From NCBI GenBank assembly GCA_024509875.1, contig JAMPIV010005016.1:62001-126000 (forward strand): DNA of 64,000 nucleotides, written 5' to 3'. The stretch is from Oreohelix idahoensis. Lineage: Eukaryota; Mollusca; Gastropoda; Stylommatophora; Oreohelicidae. Both the position numbers and the translations under genes were made by a program. A model generated the notes under the pieces. That model did not search any database. It was given only the letters and a program-made list of their open reading frames with translations, and was not told the DNA's origin. Each line of letters begins with the position of its first letter. The stretch's first letter is position 1. Shown piece after piece: positions 41,791 to 55,868 of this stretch.

Positions 41791-43454
41791 TTGAGTTAGG
41801 GAGAGCAAAGAAAAACACGGAGTTCCTACTCACTCAATAGCAGACTGTTCAAATATTTCAGGAGTTCTGATTCTATACTACCCTAATGTGATCATACTCG
41901 AATTATTGTCTGATTTACTGTATAGATGTTTTGGATTTGTTTATTTGTTTGTTTGGTTTTTTTTTTTTTGCTTTTTCTTTTGCATTTGTTGTTTTTTTTC
42001 TTCTTATTTTCATTACGTTCTTGTTTGCTTAAAAAAATACTTCATTTTTATTATAATTGGGTAATGTCACTGTATACTGTTATATAACCTTTATAATGTT
42101 TTATGCCTTTAATTTAGTGCTTAAAGTAACTGTTATGATTAAAATTCATAAGGATTATGTCGGTATAATAGTTGGCTCGACAGGGCTCCCTTTCTGATAA
42201 TTTTATATGGACTTACTTATTAATAAAGGAAGTGACGTCATGCCGATATGTTGCAGAGGCAGACGCGAACATTTTGAAGCAGAAGTGAGGTCATTGGCTA
42301 CAAAAGAGGCGGCTTGTGTTTGAAAGTGAGCGGACGTATGTATATTGAGCTCCTGCAGTATACTGTGTTTTCCTGCATCATTCCATCACCAGGACATCAA
42401 TATACTTAGTTGAGGTGTCCCTGGTTTATCATATTCAGGAAATGTAGATCTGTTCATGAAGATGTCCAATGGACTGTGTGATAAATCAAGTTTGTATGAT
42501 TGCCATTGACCAGCGTTTGATAGTGAACGGACTGGACAACTACTTATTACTGCATTTGCCTTTGAGCGAGAACTGATTTCATGGAGCTTTGTGTCAAGTA
42601 TTATGAACTGCATATTTTGTGAATTGTGAAGGAGGTGTTTGTCAGCTCACTGCAGTTATGCTGGTTCGTGTTGTTGGACTATCCCCTAGTGTATACCTTG
42701 GCCACGGAGACCCTCTCCGGAACTTTTAATAATATGACACGCATTAGTTTTATATGGGAATGAAATGGTATAGTATGCAAGATAAGAGAGAATGGAAGGT
42801 GTTGTGTAATGGCTATCAAGGAGTGTTATATGTGTGTTGCAGCTGAGTTTAGGCTTGGTGAACATGTCTTCAATCGTGTTGATATTTAAGCGAATGTCGT
42901 AGGCTGGGTAAACGAATGGTTAGCATCATACTTTTACTCCGAACACAGCCACACACTATCTTTAGCTCGAACAACAGTGTTAATGAAATCAATGAGTTGG
43001 TGAAGACTGGTCGACATCCAAATTTATTGACAGTAGCTGGAACAATAATTCAGCATAATAATATCATGTAGAGTGCATTCAAAGGCATTCATTAAGGTCC
43101 AATGTCTGTCCATCGTAGTAAATAACATAGGAGGCATACAGTTCATAGAATCTCAATTCTGGCCGTAAAAAGACTAGCGATCAGGTTCGGATACGACGTG
43201 AACGAAGTATGGCGGCACAACTTTATGTGCTGACGATCGAATACAATAACCTAAAAAAATAGTCACAGTACTTCAATGGTGAAGCTGTAACATCTTAGTA
43301 AATCGTGGCGACTAATCTAGTTAAAAGCCACTGGAAGAATATCGAATAAAGTATCCACAACGGGAGCATAAAAATGGCACGACTTGTCAGGTCGATCGAC
43401 ATTGGAAAAAGGCACAGGAAACTGACCGTTGGGCTGCGCATGAGCAGACGTCAC
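41791..43454. other. No gene recognised
   Basis: Includes a T-rich stretch (41940-42015) and, from about 42170, less AT-rich sequence. Only short frames occur and none resembles a known protein. No terminal repeats were found for this block. Confidence 0.35.
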
Positions 43455-43498
<44 letters not shown>

Positions 43499-43511
43499 TA
43501 TCTATATATAT

Positions 43512-43576
<65 letters not shown>
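43455..43576. repeat. (TA)n microsatellite left of mariner 1
   Basis: About 60 TA units with a few agata/gatatc interruptions near 43497-43516. Repeating Ile-Tyr frames across it are artefacts. Confidence 0.98.
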
Positions 43577-43578
<2 letters not shown>

Positions 43579-44514
43579 AGGGGATTGACATAAGTCTTGA
43601 GCCTGACCATGAAGGAGTCGCAGGAGGAAGATGAAACTTGGCACATTTAAAGTTCATCATATTTGCACTGAATGTGTGAAGTACGCATTTGTTTCTTCAA
43701 TGGGTTTTCCCGCTACGGTGCACGGCGCAATGTACTCTATTGACCGGATCTGCTGCTCCAAAGATTTGACAAAACAATGGAAAAGAAGGAGGCCAGAGCT
43801 GTGATAAAATTTCTGATGTTTCAGGGAAAAACACCTACAGAAATACACAGGGAGATGGAACCAGTGTTTCGTGATTCTTGTCCTTCCTTCATATACTTCG
43901 GTAAAAAACTGGTGTCAACAGTTTAAGTGCGGCCGCTCAAATGTTGCTGATCTGCCAAGATCTGGTAGACCAGCCTCAGAGTGCAACGATGAAAATGCAA
44001 CAAGAGTGAAGAAAATCATTGACCAGGATCGGAAAATGACATATGTGGAGATAGCTAGTAGAAAAATAAAACTAAATGAAAGAACAGTTTATAGAATTTT
44101 ACTCAACAGACTGAACATGAGAAAAGTGTGTGCACGCTGGGTTCCGCGACTGTTGACACGGGAACAGAAGCAAACGAGGGTAAATTGCTGTCAACAGTTG
44201 CTCAAAAAGTGTCAGTCAACAAATTTTTTGGAGACCATGGTGACAGTAGATGGGACTTGGGTACACCATTATGACCCCGAATCCAAAATTGCCAGCATGC
44301 AATAGAAAACCCCGGGCTCCCCAACACCTGTCAAACCGAGAGCGCAGAAATCTGCAGGAAAAGTGATTCTGACTGTTTTTTGGGACGGCAAAGGTGTCCT
44401 TTTGAAAGATTATCTGCCTCGTGGCAACACAGTTAATGGACAGTACTATGCAGATCTTCTCACCAAACTAAGAAAGGTTGTGACCAGGAAACGAGGGATA
44501 ACTTACTTACTTAC

Positions 44515-46409
44515 TTACTTAGTCGTTCCCCTTCTACCATGAGGTGTAGAGGTTTGGAAGAGAGAGCGCCAGACTATTCTATCGGCTGTCTTCCTCCTGG
44601 CCTGGTTCCATTTTAGTCCTCGGTCCTTCAAAGATTGTCTAATGTTGTCCTCCCAGCGGACTCTGGGTCGTCCTCGGGGTCTGGATCCTTGGCTCTTTGT
44701 TTCCCATGCTTGTCGTGGTAGCCGATCTTCTCCCATTCTGCAGACATGGCCAAACCATCTTAGTTGGGACTGTTCTACTTGGGTCTGTAGGGGGTGGCAT
44801 TTTAGGCCTTGACGTATTGTCTGGTTGTGTACCATGTCTCTTCTTGTTACTTCAACCACCTTCCTCAGATACCTCATTTCTGAGGTTTGGATCTGGCTTT
44901 TATGGGTTGTAGTCATTGCCCATGACTCGCATCCATATGTCAATACTGGGACGTAGGTGGAGCGGTATACAGCCATCTTCGTTTTCTTACCAACCTCTTT
45001 CTTGCTGAGGAATCCACGATTTATGGCCTGAAAAAGTCTCCCAGCTGCTGCTTTTCGAGTGGCCAACTCTTCTTTGATGCCTCCCTTTCGGTCTATAATA
45101 GCTCCGAGGTATTTAAAGTGGTCAACCTGCTCCAGGACCTGTTCTCCCAGCTTAATCTGATGCCTTATTTCTTCTCGTGATATCACCATGGATTTTGTTT
45201 TAGAGCTGCTTATGACCATCCCTCTCTTCTCCAGCTCTTCCTTCCAGACTTGCAGGTTGGATTGGAGATGTGCCTCTGATTTAGCAATCAGGGCAACATC
45301 ATCAGCAAATGCCAGCTCTGAAATATAGACCTGTCTCATCTTCCAGTACCCCACTGAATACTTTCTTGTTCTCTCCTTACATGCCTTGATGACATCATCC
45401 ATAAGGAGTATGAAGAGGTAAGGTGATAGGATATCAACTTGTCTTACACCAGTGGTGGTCCTGAACTCTTCTGACTTATGGTTTGCTGTCCTCACATAAT
45501 TTCTGCAAGACTTGTAGAAACTCTGTATAGCATGAATCAGAGGTGCTGGAATATTCTTCCTTGCCAAACAGTCCCAAAGTTTGCTCCAAGGGACCCTGTC
45601 AAACGCCTTTTCCAGATCTATGAAACAAAGATGGATCTCACTCTTATACTCAAGGGCCTTTTCACTAAGCTGTCTGAGTGTGAAGATTAGGTCTTGAGTA
45701 CTTCGGTTTGCTCGGAATCCGCACTGGACCTCATCCAATTGTGGCTCAGCTAGGCGTCGGAGTCTCTGCTCTAGGATTCTAGAGTAGATTTTTCCAGGGA
45801 CACTGAGAAGGGATATGCCTCTATGGTTTCCACACTGTCGGTTGTCACCCTTTTTGAAAATTGGTGTTATGATGGCGATCTCCCAATCCTTTGGTATGGT
45901 CTTGTTGCACCATGCTGCCTGTAGGACCCTTAAGAGTAACAGGTCGCCTGATGCTCCCATGTACTTAACCATTTCTGGTGTTATACCATCATGCCCTGCT
46001 GCTTTGCCCATCTTGATTTTCTCCAGTGCTGCCTTCAGTTCTTCCATCTTTATGTCATCTTCATCACCATTGGTTTCCTCTTCTGTGCTAGTGGTTATCA
46101 TTTCTGATGTTTGACCTTGCTCACCATCAAGGAGTTCTGAGAAATATTCTTTCCATCTTTCCATTACTTCCTTCGGGGCAGTAAGCAATTTGCCTTGCTT
46201 GTCCTTTATAAATTTGAGAGGGCATTGTTTTTCCTTCCTCATGTTCTTTAGGGTCTTATAGAACAATTTCTGGTTTTCTTGTGCATCTTTTTCTAGCTTT
46301 TCTCCAAATTCTTCCCAGGACTTCTGTTTTGCTGCTAGCACTTTGTTCTTTACTTCTGTTCTGAGTGTCACATATTCTCTATATTTTTTCCATTTGTCCT
46401 GTTGTGTTT
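44515..46409 (-). CDS. LINE reverse transcriptase (long open frame)
   Basis: About 618 residues open from 46371 to 44515. RT blocks in order: GKAAGHDGITPEMVKYMG, IITPIFKKGDNRQCGNHRGI (RT1/2), EVQCGFRANRSTQDLIFTLR, FIDLEKAFDRVPW (RT3), TGVRQVDILSPYLF (usual GVRQGCxLSP altered), LAFADDVALIA (catalytic), HFKYLGAIIDRKGG. The tail carries YGCESWAMTTTHK, LRWFGHVCRMGEDRLPRQ and RPRGRPRVRWED. The frame starts without an ATG (GTG at 46371) because it is the internal part of an EN-RT ORF. The RT is nearly intact, but the GVRQGC motif reads GVRQVD, which would probably impair it. The family differs from the other LINEs in the window. Confidence 0.9.
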
Positions 46410-47315
46410 TTAGCTCCTAAGTATTGTTTCCATGCCATTTTCTTCTCTCTTATTTTTCTCTTTGACTTCCTCTGTCCACCAAGGTGTCCTCTTTCTCTGG
46501 TTCCCAAGTCGGACTTCACCACATGCTTCTGCAGCAGCTGTCTTTATGATATCCTTGAATTTAATCCAGAGGGTTTCCAAGTCATCAGGTTGTTCTTCTG
46601 TGTTGCTCACCGCTGCAGCAATAAGCCCCTGATATCTGGTCTTAATTTCTGGCTCTCTCAGCTTGTAGGTCCTAATGCTCATTTCTCCTGCTCGTTTACT
46701 TGGTTTCTTGCGTGATGTTGAGCAGTTCCTAGGCTGAGCAACTCTTTCAGTTGTTCGTTTGATTGTTAGCAGGTAGTGATCACTTCCAATCTCTGGCCCC
46801 CTCCAGACTCTTGCATCTCGGACATATTTGAATGAGCTTCTCCGAACAATGGCATAGTCAATCACTGACTTCTCATTCTTTGTTGGTTCACATCTAGTGT
46901 ATGCATGTATGCGCTTATGGGGGAACTTTGTGTTTTTAATGATCAGATTCTGCTCACTGCAGAATCTAAGGAGTCGCTTTCCATTGTCATTGAGAGTATC
47001 TTCTCCATATCTTCCGATAACTCCACCCCATCTAGCATGGTCATTTCCAACTCTGGCATTAAAATCTCCGAGCATGATAACTTCATCTAGGCAGTCATCC
47101 ACTGTCCTTTGAAGCAGCTCGAAGAATTCCTCCTTGACCTCTGCTCTCTCATCCTCATTTGACCCATACACTATGACCAGGTTGACTATGGTTTCTCCTT
47201 CTTTTAGTTTCACAACCATAATGCGCTCTGAGACAAAGTTCCACCCCTTGATACTATCTTTTTGATTTTGGCCACAATGCAACCCACACCCCCTTTAGCT
47301 CTTTCGGATAAGGGT
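46410..47315 (-). pseudogene. LINE apurinic endonuclease domain (5' truncated)
   Basis: The minus frame has KGGVGCIVAKI near the edge and, after a shift, GWNFVSERIMVVKLKEG, IVYGSNEDERAEVKEEFFEL and EVIMLGDFNARVGNDH (the catalytic GDFNA block). KSVIDYAIVRRS and GSDHYLLTIK (the terminal SDH block) follow. This is an exonuclease-endonuclease-phosphatase fold of the type annotated in RTE-like LINEs. The first part of the domain is lost and there is one frameshift near 47280. It continues toward RT at about 46410 with a further frame change. Confidence 0.85.
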
Positions 47316-47719
47316 GAAACGAGGGATAACGCACACTCAAAATCTTCCTTTGCTTCAAGACAACGCGCCCTCTCACAAAGCACGGCTTGTGCAGCTAGCA
47401 GCCAACGATTTGAATATTGAAATTCTTTCACACCTACCATATTCGGCTCCATCAGACTTTTTTTCTATTCCCAAATCTTAAAAAACAGGTAAAAGGAAAT
47501 CATTTTGACAGCGATGAAGAGGTTATACTGGCATGTGATGACTGGTTTAGTTTGAAAAATAGGGTGTTCTACTCCCAAGGTCTTTTCAAGGTCAAGCAGA
47601 GATGGCAGAAGTGTGTCAATTCAGACGGTGGCTATATTGAAAAGGAATAAACACTATACAAAATTTCAGCTCTCTGTGACATGTCCTTCATGGTCAGGCC
47701 CAAGACATGTCAATCCCCT

Positions 47720-47721
<2 letters not shown>

Positions 47722-47807
<86 letters not shown>
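47722..47807. repeat. (TA)n microsatellite between mariner 1 and mariner 2
   Basis: About 42 TA units (one tac interruption at 47728-47730). It separates the right end of mariner 1 from the left end of mariner 2. Confidence 0.98.
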
Positions 47808-47808
<1 letters not shown>

Positions 47809-48790
47809 GAGGGACGGTCAAAAAAGTAATGCCTCGTAATTTTTAATTTCATTCAATAGGCAAGAAAACAGATAAAATTCACATTGAAATGTAGCCCCAA
47901 GTCTGAACTTCAAAAATTTATTTCTCAATGTAGTCTCCGTTATTTGTTACAGTTTTTGCCCATCTTCTCACAAGGGCATGTATCCCCGCACGGTAAAAAT
48001 GTGTGTCCTTTTTCCTAAACCACTGGCGTACGGCGCGTTTAAGGGTCTCGGTGTCCTCAAAGTGATGTCCGCGAAGATCTTCTTTCAGTGGTCCAAACAG
48101 ATGGAAGTCAGAAGGTGCAAAATCGGGACTGTAATGGGGATGTGGTAATAATGTCCAGCCAAATTCTGCAATCGCATCAATGGTGCGTTTAGCGGTGTGT
48201 GGCGTGGAATTATCGTGCAACAGTAATGCAGTTCTCTGATCTTTTAATGGGTAAAGTCGCCGAAGACGACCTCTAAGCTTCTTCAAAGTTTCAATGTAAC
48301 GGTCTGCATTCACAGTGTTTCCCTGTTCCAAGAAGTCGAGAAGAATCACACCCTTCTCATCCCAAAACACGGAGGCCATAACTTTCCCTACAGATGGTGA
48401 ACTTTTGAACTTCTTTCTTGTCGGTGATGTTGTGTGATGCCATTCCATTGACTGCCTCTTGGATTCTGGTTAAAAAAAATGAACCCAAGTCTCATCACCT
48501 GTCACAATATTCGATAAACTCTTCTCCTTCAGTTTCGTAACGGTGCAGGAGGTTGATGGCTATGGTTTTCCTTGTTTCTTTATGTCTGTCTGTCAACATT
48601 CTGGGTACCCACCGTGCACAAACTTTTGAATAACCCAGGTCCTTAATGATGTTCTGGACACTGCCTTTACTAATGGACAACATGGAAGAAAGTTCATCCA
48701 GTGTTACCCGACGGTCACCACGAATGATGCCATCAACTCGATGAATGTTGTGTGGAGTCACTGCGGTAGACGGACGGCCTAGTGCCCCTA
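47808..48790 (-). pseudogene. Mariner-like transposon 2 with broken transposase (DD34D)
   Basis: The terminus cgagggacggtcaaaaaagt sits at the edge of the (TA)n tract. Minus-strand transposase: HNIHRVDGIIRGDRRVTLDE, SISKGSVQNIIKDLGYSKVC, RWVPRMLTDRHKE (48761-48495). GDETWVHF with the first Asp follows, broken at a T8 run near 48471-48478. Next are ASVFWDEKGVILLDFLEQGN, LLLHDNSTPHTAKRT (second Asp) and HYSPDFAPSDFHLF (third Asp, 34 residues later), to a stop at 47918. The N-terminal end and right terminus are missing beyond about 48790. Confidence 0.85.
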
Positions 48791-49434
48791 GATCTAGAGA
48801 GTTACGCCAACTATGTCAGAATCGAAAACGAGGCTGAACGACGTAGACGCCATTTTCGGTTGGACAATACCAGGGCTAGTAGCGAGAATAAGCATCGAGT
48901 AAGACTTTTTTTTTTTAATTAATGAAAATAAATATCCCGTTCAACCTTTGATGGGTTATAATTAGGATATATATGGTTTTCAATTCAAAATAATATGAAC
49001 AACTGCCGATAAGAGAAAGTGGCATCATGTCAAATCATTGTAAATAGGGACAATCACAATTATGCTTTTACGTTAAATAAATAAACAAACAAACAAAAAT
49101 AAAGAGGAAACTCTGAACAAGAATAATATTAAAATAGAGGGGTGTAAAGACCTGGTGGTTACAGTTATATAACTGACTTTAACAGATATTTAATTGACTT
49201 TCGCCTATTAAAAGTCGTATGTATTGTAAGAACATCATCAGACCTTCACATTCCCAGCCACTATATATTAACATTTGTTCCTATTAAATATTGTTTGACT
49301 ATATTATGCAGTTCCTTAGGACTGTCTATTCTTAACACCTCTTCTATATTTATAAGATTATATTTATATATATTTAGATTTATAAATATATTATAAATAT
49401 AATATATAATTATAAATTTATATATATATATATA
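48791..49434. other. AT-rich stretch, no gene recognised
   Basis: T10 and A/T runs (48905-48920, 49360-49434) but no coding signal. It ends in an irregular tatata tract that abuts the mariner-type terminus at 49435. Confidence 0.4.
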
Positions 49435-49455
49435 CGAGGGGCGTTCAGAAAGTAA
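49435..49455. repeat. Orphan mariner-type terminus
   Basis: The sequence cgaggggcgttcagaaagta follows a TA tract and looks like a mariner terminal repeat. It resembles but is not identical to that of mariner 2. No transposase or matching second end follows. Confidence 0.5.
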
Positions 49456-49580
49456 TCAAGGAAGACAGAACTGGGGACAGACATGAAAGGCATGAAGAAG
49501 ACGCGGAAAGACGTTGAGCTGATGGCACGTGACAGGAAGTCTTGGTTTAAAGCATATCCTCCTTAGAGAGTTGACACATG
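49456..49580 (+). pseudogene. LINE-type 3' coding end fragment
   Basis: The frame reads DMKGMKKTRKDVELMARDRK and SWFKAYPP then stop, followed by atgatgatgatgg. The pattern (M)ARDRxxW before a stop and a simple-repeat tail is typical of LINE ORF2 ends. It is too short to assign. Confidence 0.35.
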
Positions 49581-49996
49581 ATGATGATGGCTAGTTAGTT
49601 TTTGTGTCATTTCAGTATTACAAAAAGGGGGGGGGGGGGTTATAAGATTTGTGACGTCCCATCAGAGGGGAGTCTGGATATTTGTAACGAAATGTAACAA
49701 GAGTGGGTTGTGGGTAAAAAACGGCAAAAATGGCGTGATGTCATATGTGGACGACCCCTGACTTGATAAAAAAAATTTTTTTTTGGCAGGGTGTGACTAC
49801 ATAACAACTAATGAGAGAAGAAAAAAAGGGAAAGTTTGCTGCAGGAAGAAGAGACATTAATGAGAATGCTAATTATCAGAAAGATGTATGAAAAGATATA
49901 AATGAAAAAAATAAATACATTTCTAGCATAAATCTTCATGGGTTATCACGAAACAAAACATTCTCTGTTGACATCATAGTGTTTAAAATATCCCAG

Positions 49997-52450
<2,454 letters not shown>

Positions 52451-53376
52451 CCACTCTACATAGACGGGACAAAAATAACTCTCAACCTATCTGTACGACA
52501 TACACCACCAAGCCCTACATGGCCTTCTGTCACAATTGTGACTGATCTCGTGGTTTTTTTGTTTTGTTTTAGTTGATGTGCAGGAAAAGTGGTGTTTCTT
52601 GTGGGCATTGGATACCATGTTCGACCCCATGTCGGTTATAATTTGAGTATATAGTGGTATTCATTGTATATAGCAAGTTACTTTGGTTGGTTTTGTGTCC
52701 CCAAGCTGAAATTTCTCTGCCGTTTGTTGTATCGTTGCCGAATGTCTGTACTGTTTATGGTGTATCACCTTCCTTGTTCCTAGAATAAACTCTTTTTTGC
52801 CCCGTTGTGTTGTGAGGGTTGTGTAGGCTTTGTTTAAATGTATCTTGTTTCTTTTTTTGAAGAAAAAAAAACGCACTTGACTTATCTTAAATGTAAATGC
52901 ACATACTGGGCATTTGTTGGTTTGTTATATTGGCAGTTTATTTTTACTTTTCGTACTAATATCGTGTGTGTAATAGTATTTTTAAGAGTTTTTGTTCGTT
53001 CTCTCTCTCTCTCTCCTCGCGCTTGAACTGAGCAGACGTGTGTGGGTCGTGTCTCTCATTTGGAATTTTTGACACATGCATTTCACATTATACTTTATGG
53101 ATTTTTGTATCGGTATATTCCTTTTTGGATTGTGAATTTGGTGAACATGACATTGTGTGGATTTAATAGATTGTATTTGAGAAGTGCTGGGAAATTATAA
53201 ACTATTCATTTCCTTTTGGTAACTATAAATGCTTGTAAAAATGGCCACGTGACTCGTGGCTGTAAAAGAAGGGTAGGTCGGCCAGTGTGTATTTTTGGCT
53301 ACCATCCTCACGCCAGCAGATAACGTTTCCAGCAGAACGATGTATTTCACTGGTAATTAAACCCAGGGGATATGTA
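52451..53376. other. No gene recognised
   Basis: T/G-rich sequence with a (CT)n run at 53001-53014. An acceptor-like ttttgttttgttttag at 52556-52571 is followed by a short open segment without a usable donor, so I do not call an exon. Confidence 0.4.
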
Positions 53377-54777
53377 AACATGCCACACTTAGAGACCGGC
53401 CATGGCTCGCAGGTAGTAAAAGCCCCTAGAGACTGTAGATTGCGCCCAACTACGATAAAAGAATACTCTCTTGTCAAAAACAGGGCTCTGCGCGTTAAAC
53501 TGAAGGGATGTAGCAAAGAATCGGATTTAACCCTCAAAATAACAAATGACGGTATATGTGTTACTGTACTATTCAACAACACATGTCATTACGAAGCGTT
53601 TCGCACAACGTGTACCAAACTGACCATGTCGAGCAGATAAACAGGGTGCCGTTGTAGAAGATTTAATCACAACACCACTACTAACTGCGCACCTTTACCA
53701 TATCAAAAACAAAGTAATGGCTCAAGAAACTGCCACTGTTATTGAGTCATGGCTGGAAACGGATTTTGTCAGTTTAAATGAGTCTGCACAAAACATAATT
53801 TGTACCACAAAATTGGACTCGACAATATGTTTACCCCAGCTCGCAATAGACATCACAACATCAGCTGCCAACGTCTCATCTGCTGATAGCGAAATCCTCA
53901 CTATTAACTCTAGCTTAGACTCTCCCACAAATATAATCACAGCATGTGACTTTCCAATGAGCGGCAAAGTAACAGATACTCAAAGTTCTCAGCACATGCT
54001 GGCCATTGAAAATCCCATGGGCCCTAAAGACTTGGCCACACAAACAGATGAAACGTCACCTCATGAAAACCACCCAGAGGTTACTAACAGGATAAATACA
54101 CCGTGCTGCCAGGAACTGGTACTCAAAATGGAGGATACATTGCGAGCTCTAATTGCTGATCTGTTGACTATTGTCCACAAATCGGTGAGTACTGAAAACG
54201 AACGCCTCAACAAAAATGAAATAAAACTGATCATTGAACAACTACAGAGCGATGTTTCTATTTCTAAATCAACTCAGTCAATGCATCATCTAATAGTACC
54301 TGAACCTTCTGGTGATTCTACCAAAGAACTATCATCAAACGAATGCCACAAGCAGCACCAATGTCAAACCAAACAAGTGCCAGGTTCACACGAAAATTAC
54401 CATATCAGTGTAAAAATAAGCAACAGGTTGTCAGCCCTTAACGAGAGTTCAGTACAAAGTGTAAAGCTGCCAAATCATGTACCGACGCCCCAACCACCCA
54501 TTGAAATAACCCAGGCTCACCAGGATGATTCACACCAAGAGAACCAATGGCGACAACAAAAATCAAAACTAAAGTAGAGTCAACAATCATGTAGTGAAGC
54601 AACACATATCATAATTGGCGACTCTCTCTTAAAAGAGATTTACAACGATCGGATGTCAACCACAAAAGAAGAATCCGTCTCAGTGCTGGCGATGCCTGTA
54701 GCTGAAACTGAAAGAATAATTGCTAAAATCAATAAGTTCGACATACACCATAACATTACAAGAACAACAATACATAT

Positions 54778-55116
54778 TTTTTTTTTTTTGAGTACAGCCG
54801 CTATTACATGAGGCGAAATCTCAGGTTAGTATGTCTAACCTGAGACTGATTTTACATGAGTATCCCTTTTTTTCTTGTACAGAGACAGGTGTCCCTCGCC
54901 AGTCAGGCAGATACTCGCCGATTTCAGAGGTACCCATTAGAGCTGGGTCGGCTCAGGAGCCGCCAGTCCCTGGTCGACGACACTCCTTCAAATGTGCTCG
55001 CCAGGGCTCGAGTTAATCCAGTCCAAATCCCGGTCGACGAAAAATCTTCAAATGTCCTCGCCCGGGTTTGATCCTGGGTCACCCGGTCGCCAGCGCAGTT
55101 TGGTAACTGCTCCCTT
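54778..55116 (-). mobile_element. tRNA-derived SINE with 11-bp target duplication
   Basis: The duplication acaatacatat lies at 54767-54777 and 55117-55127. On the minus strand the head has ggcgaccgggtgacccagga and the B-box-like ggatcaaacccggg. The core words ggctcctgagccgacccag and taatgggtacc follow, and the tail is poly(A) (T13 on the plus strand at 54778). The body includes an imperfect duplication of a ~45-bp segment (gcgaggacatttgaag.../gcgagcacatttgaag...). Length 339 bp. Confidence 0.85.
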
Positions 55117-55696
55117 ACAATACATATAGGAATCAACGACATAATGAATGGACTCCGCGTAAGTCCCTCTGCGATTTCAAGACTGACCACTACAATAAAG
55201 CAAAAATTTCCTAACACCTCTATTTATATGTCATCAATTATTCCGCCTTGCTATAGCTTCCAGCGTCGCATAGCAGACATCAATAACAAGACACTACAAA
55301 GCAACTGCAAACACAACAGCATTAGTTTTATCAACCACACTCCCTTCTTTTCAAGCACACCAAGAGCACCAAAGAAACGCCTCTACATAGATCAAATAAA
55401 TACATCCAAACCAGGAAGCAGCATCCTAGCGAAAAACATTAAATATCCGGAGCGTACGCAAAACGACAACCCAAAATGCACAGAGAAAAAAAAAACCATC
55501 CACCTTGAGATCAGACAATCACGATAATGCACAACATACCTTACCAGCCCCTCATAGAAGCGCACCTATTGGAAGTGGTTTACCTTACAACAACAATAAT
55601 GCCACCAACAGTCAGGAAGCCGAAAGTTATGATATGTTTTCTTCACCGCCCATAAGTCAGTCCCTCACAAACAAATTACATGACAGTTCTACGAGC

Positions 55697-55868
55697 AGTG
55701 TCACAAGATCCCAGACCCAGAAACCCCCTAGCAGTGTCACAAGATCCCAGACACCACCTAGCAGTGTCACAAGATCCCAGACCCAGAAACCCCCTAGCAG
55801 TGTCACAAGATCCCAGACACCACCTAGCAGTGTCACAAGATCCCAGACCCAGACACCTCCTAGCAGTG
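55697..55868 (+). repeat. In-frame coding minisatellite (SSVTRSQT repeats)
   Basis: Alternating 36-bp and 30-bp units (agcagtgtcacaagatccca + gacccagaaacccccct-type or gacaccacct) occur five times. Both lengths are multiples of three, so the encoded repeats SSVTRSQTQKPP and SSVTRSQTPP stay in frame. Confidence 0.9.

Larger units (their letters stand above)
44503..47315 (-). mobile_element. LINE inserted in mariner 1, 15-bp target duplication
   Basis: The target duplication gaaacgagggataac lies at 44488-44502 and 47316-47330. The element is on the minus strand, with 3' tail (TAAG)n (plus strand ttacttacttacttactt at 44503). It is 2813 bp and 5' truncated inside the endonuclease domain. Confidence 0.95.
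43790..47650 (+). pseudogene. Mariner transposase split by a LINE
   Basis: Left part (to 44502): SVKNWCQQFKCGRSNVADLP (helix-turn-helix region), NERTVYRILLNRLNMRKVCA, RWVPRLLTREQK, then the first Asp in VDGTWVHHYDPE. After a TAG at 44303-44305 it continues GKVILTVFWDGKGVLLKDYL and GNTVNGQYYADLLTKLRK. Right part (from 47316): the second Asp in LLQDNAPSHKARLV, and LPYSAPSD where most mariners have PYSPDLAPSD. Here three residues are missing, so the last two aspartates are 31 apart instead of 34. After another frameshift the C-terminus reads LFPNLKKQVKGNHFDSDEE to GGYIEKE. It is inactive for several independent reasons. Confidence 0.85.
43577..47721 (+). mobile_element. Mariner-like transposon 1 carrying a nested LINE
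   Basis: The left terminus caaggggattgacataagtc and the inverse of the right terminus caaggggattgacatgtctt match, extending to ...cctgaccatgaagga on both sides. TA tracts border both ends, consistent with a TA target inside a (TA)n tract. Without the nested LINE (44503-47315) and one copy of its target duplication the element would be about 1.3 kb, the usual mariner size. Confidence 0.9.

Noticed and set aside
43317..43646. Ile-Tyr repeat ORFs (also 47613-47846 and 50383-50730)
   Set aside because: Translations of (TA)n microsatellites with short flanks.
52556..52640. Possible exon after ttttgttttgttttag
   Set aside because: The open segment ends in a stop without a splice donor and shows no link in phase or character to the two candidate exons.
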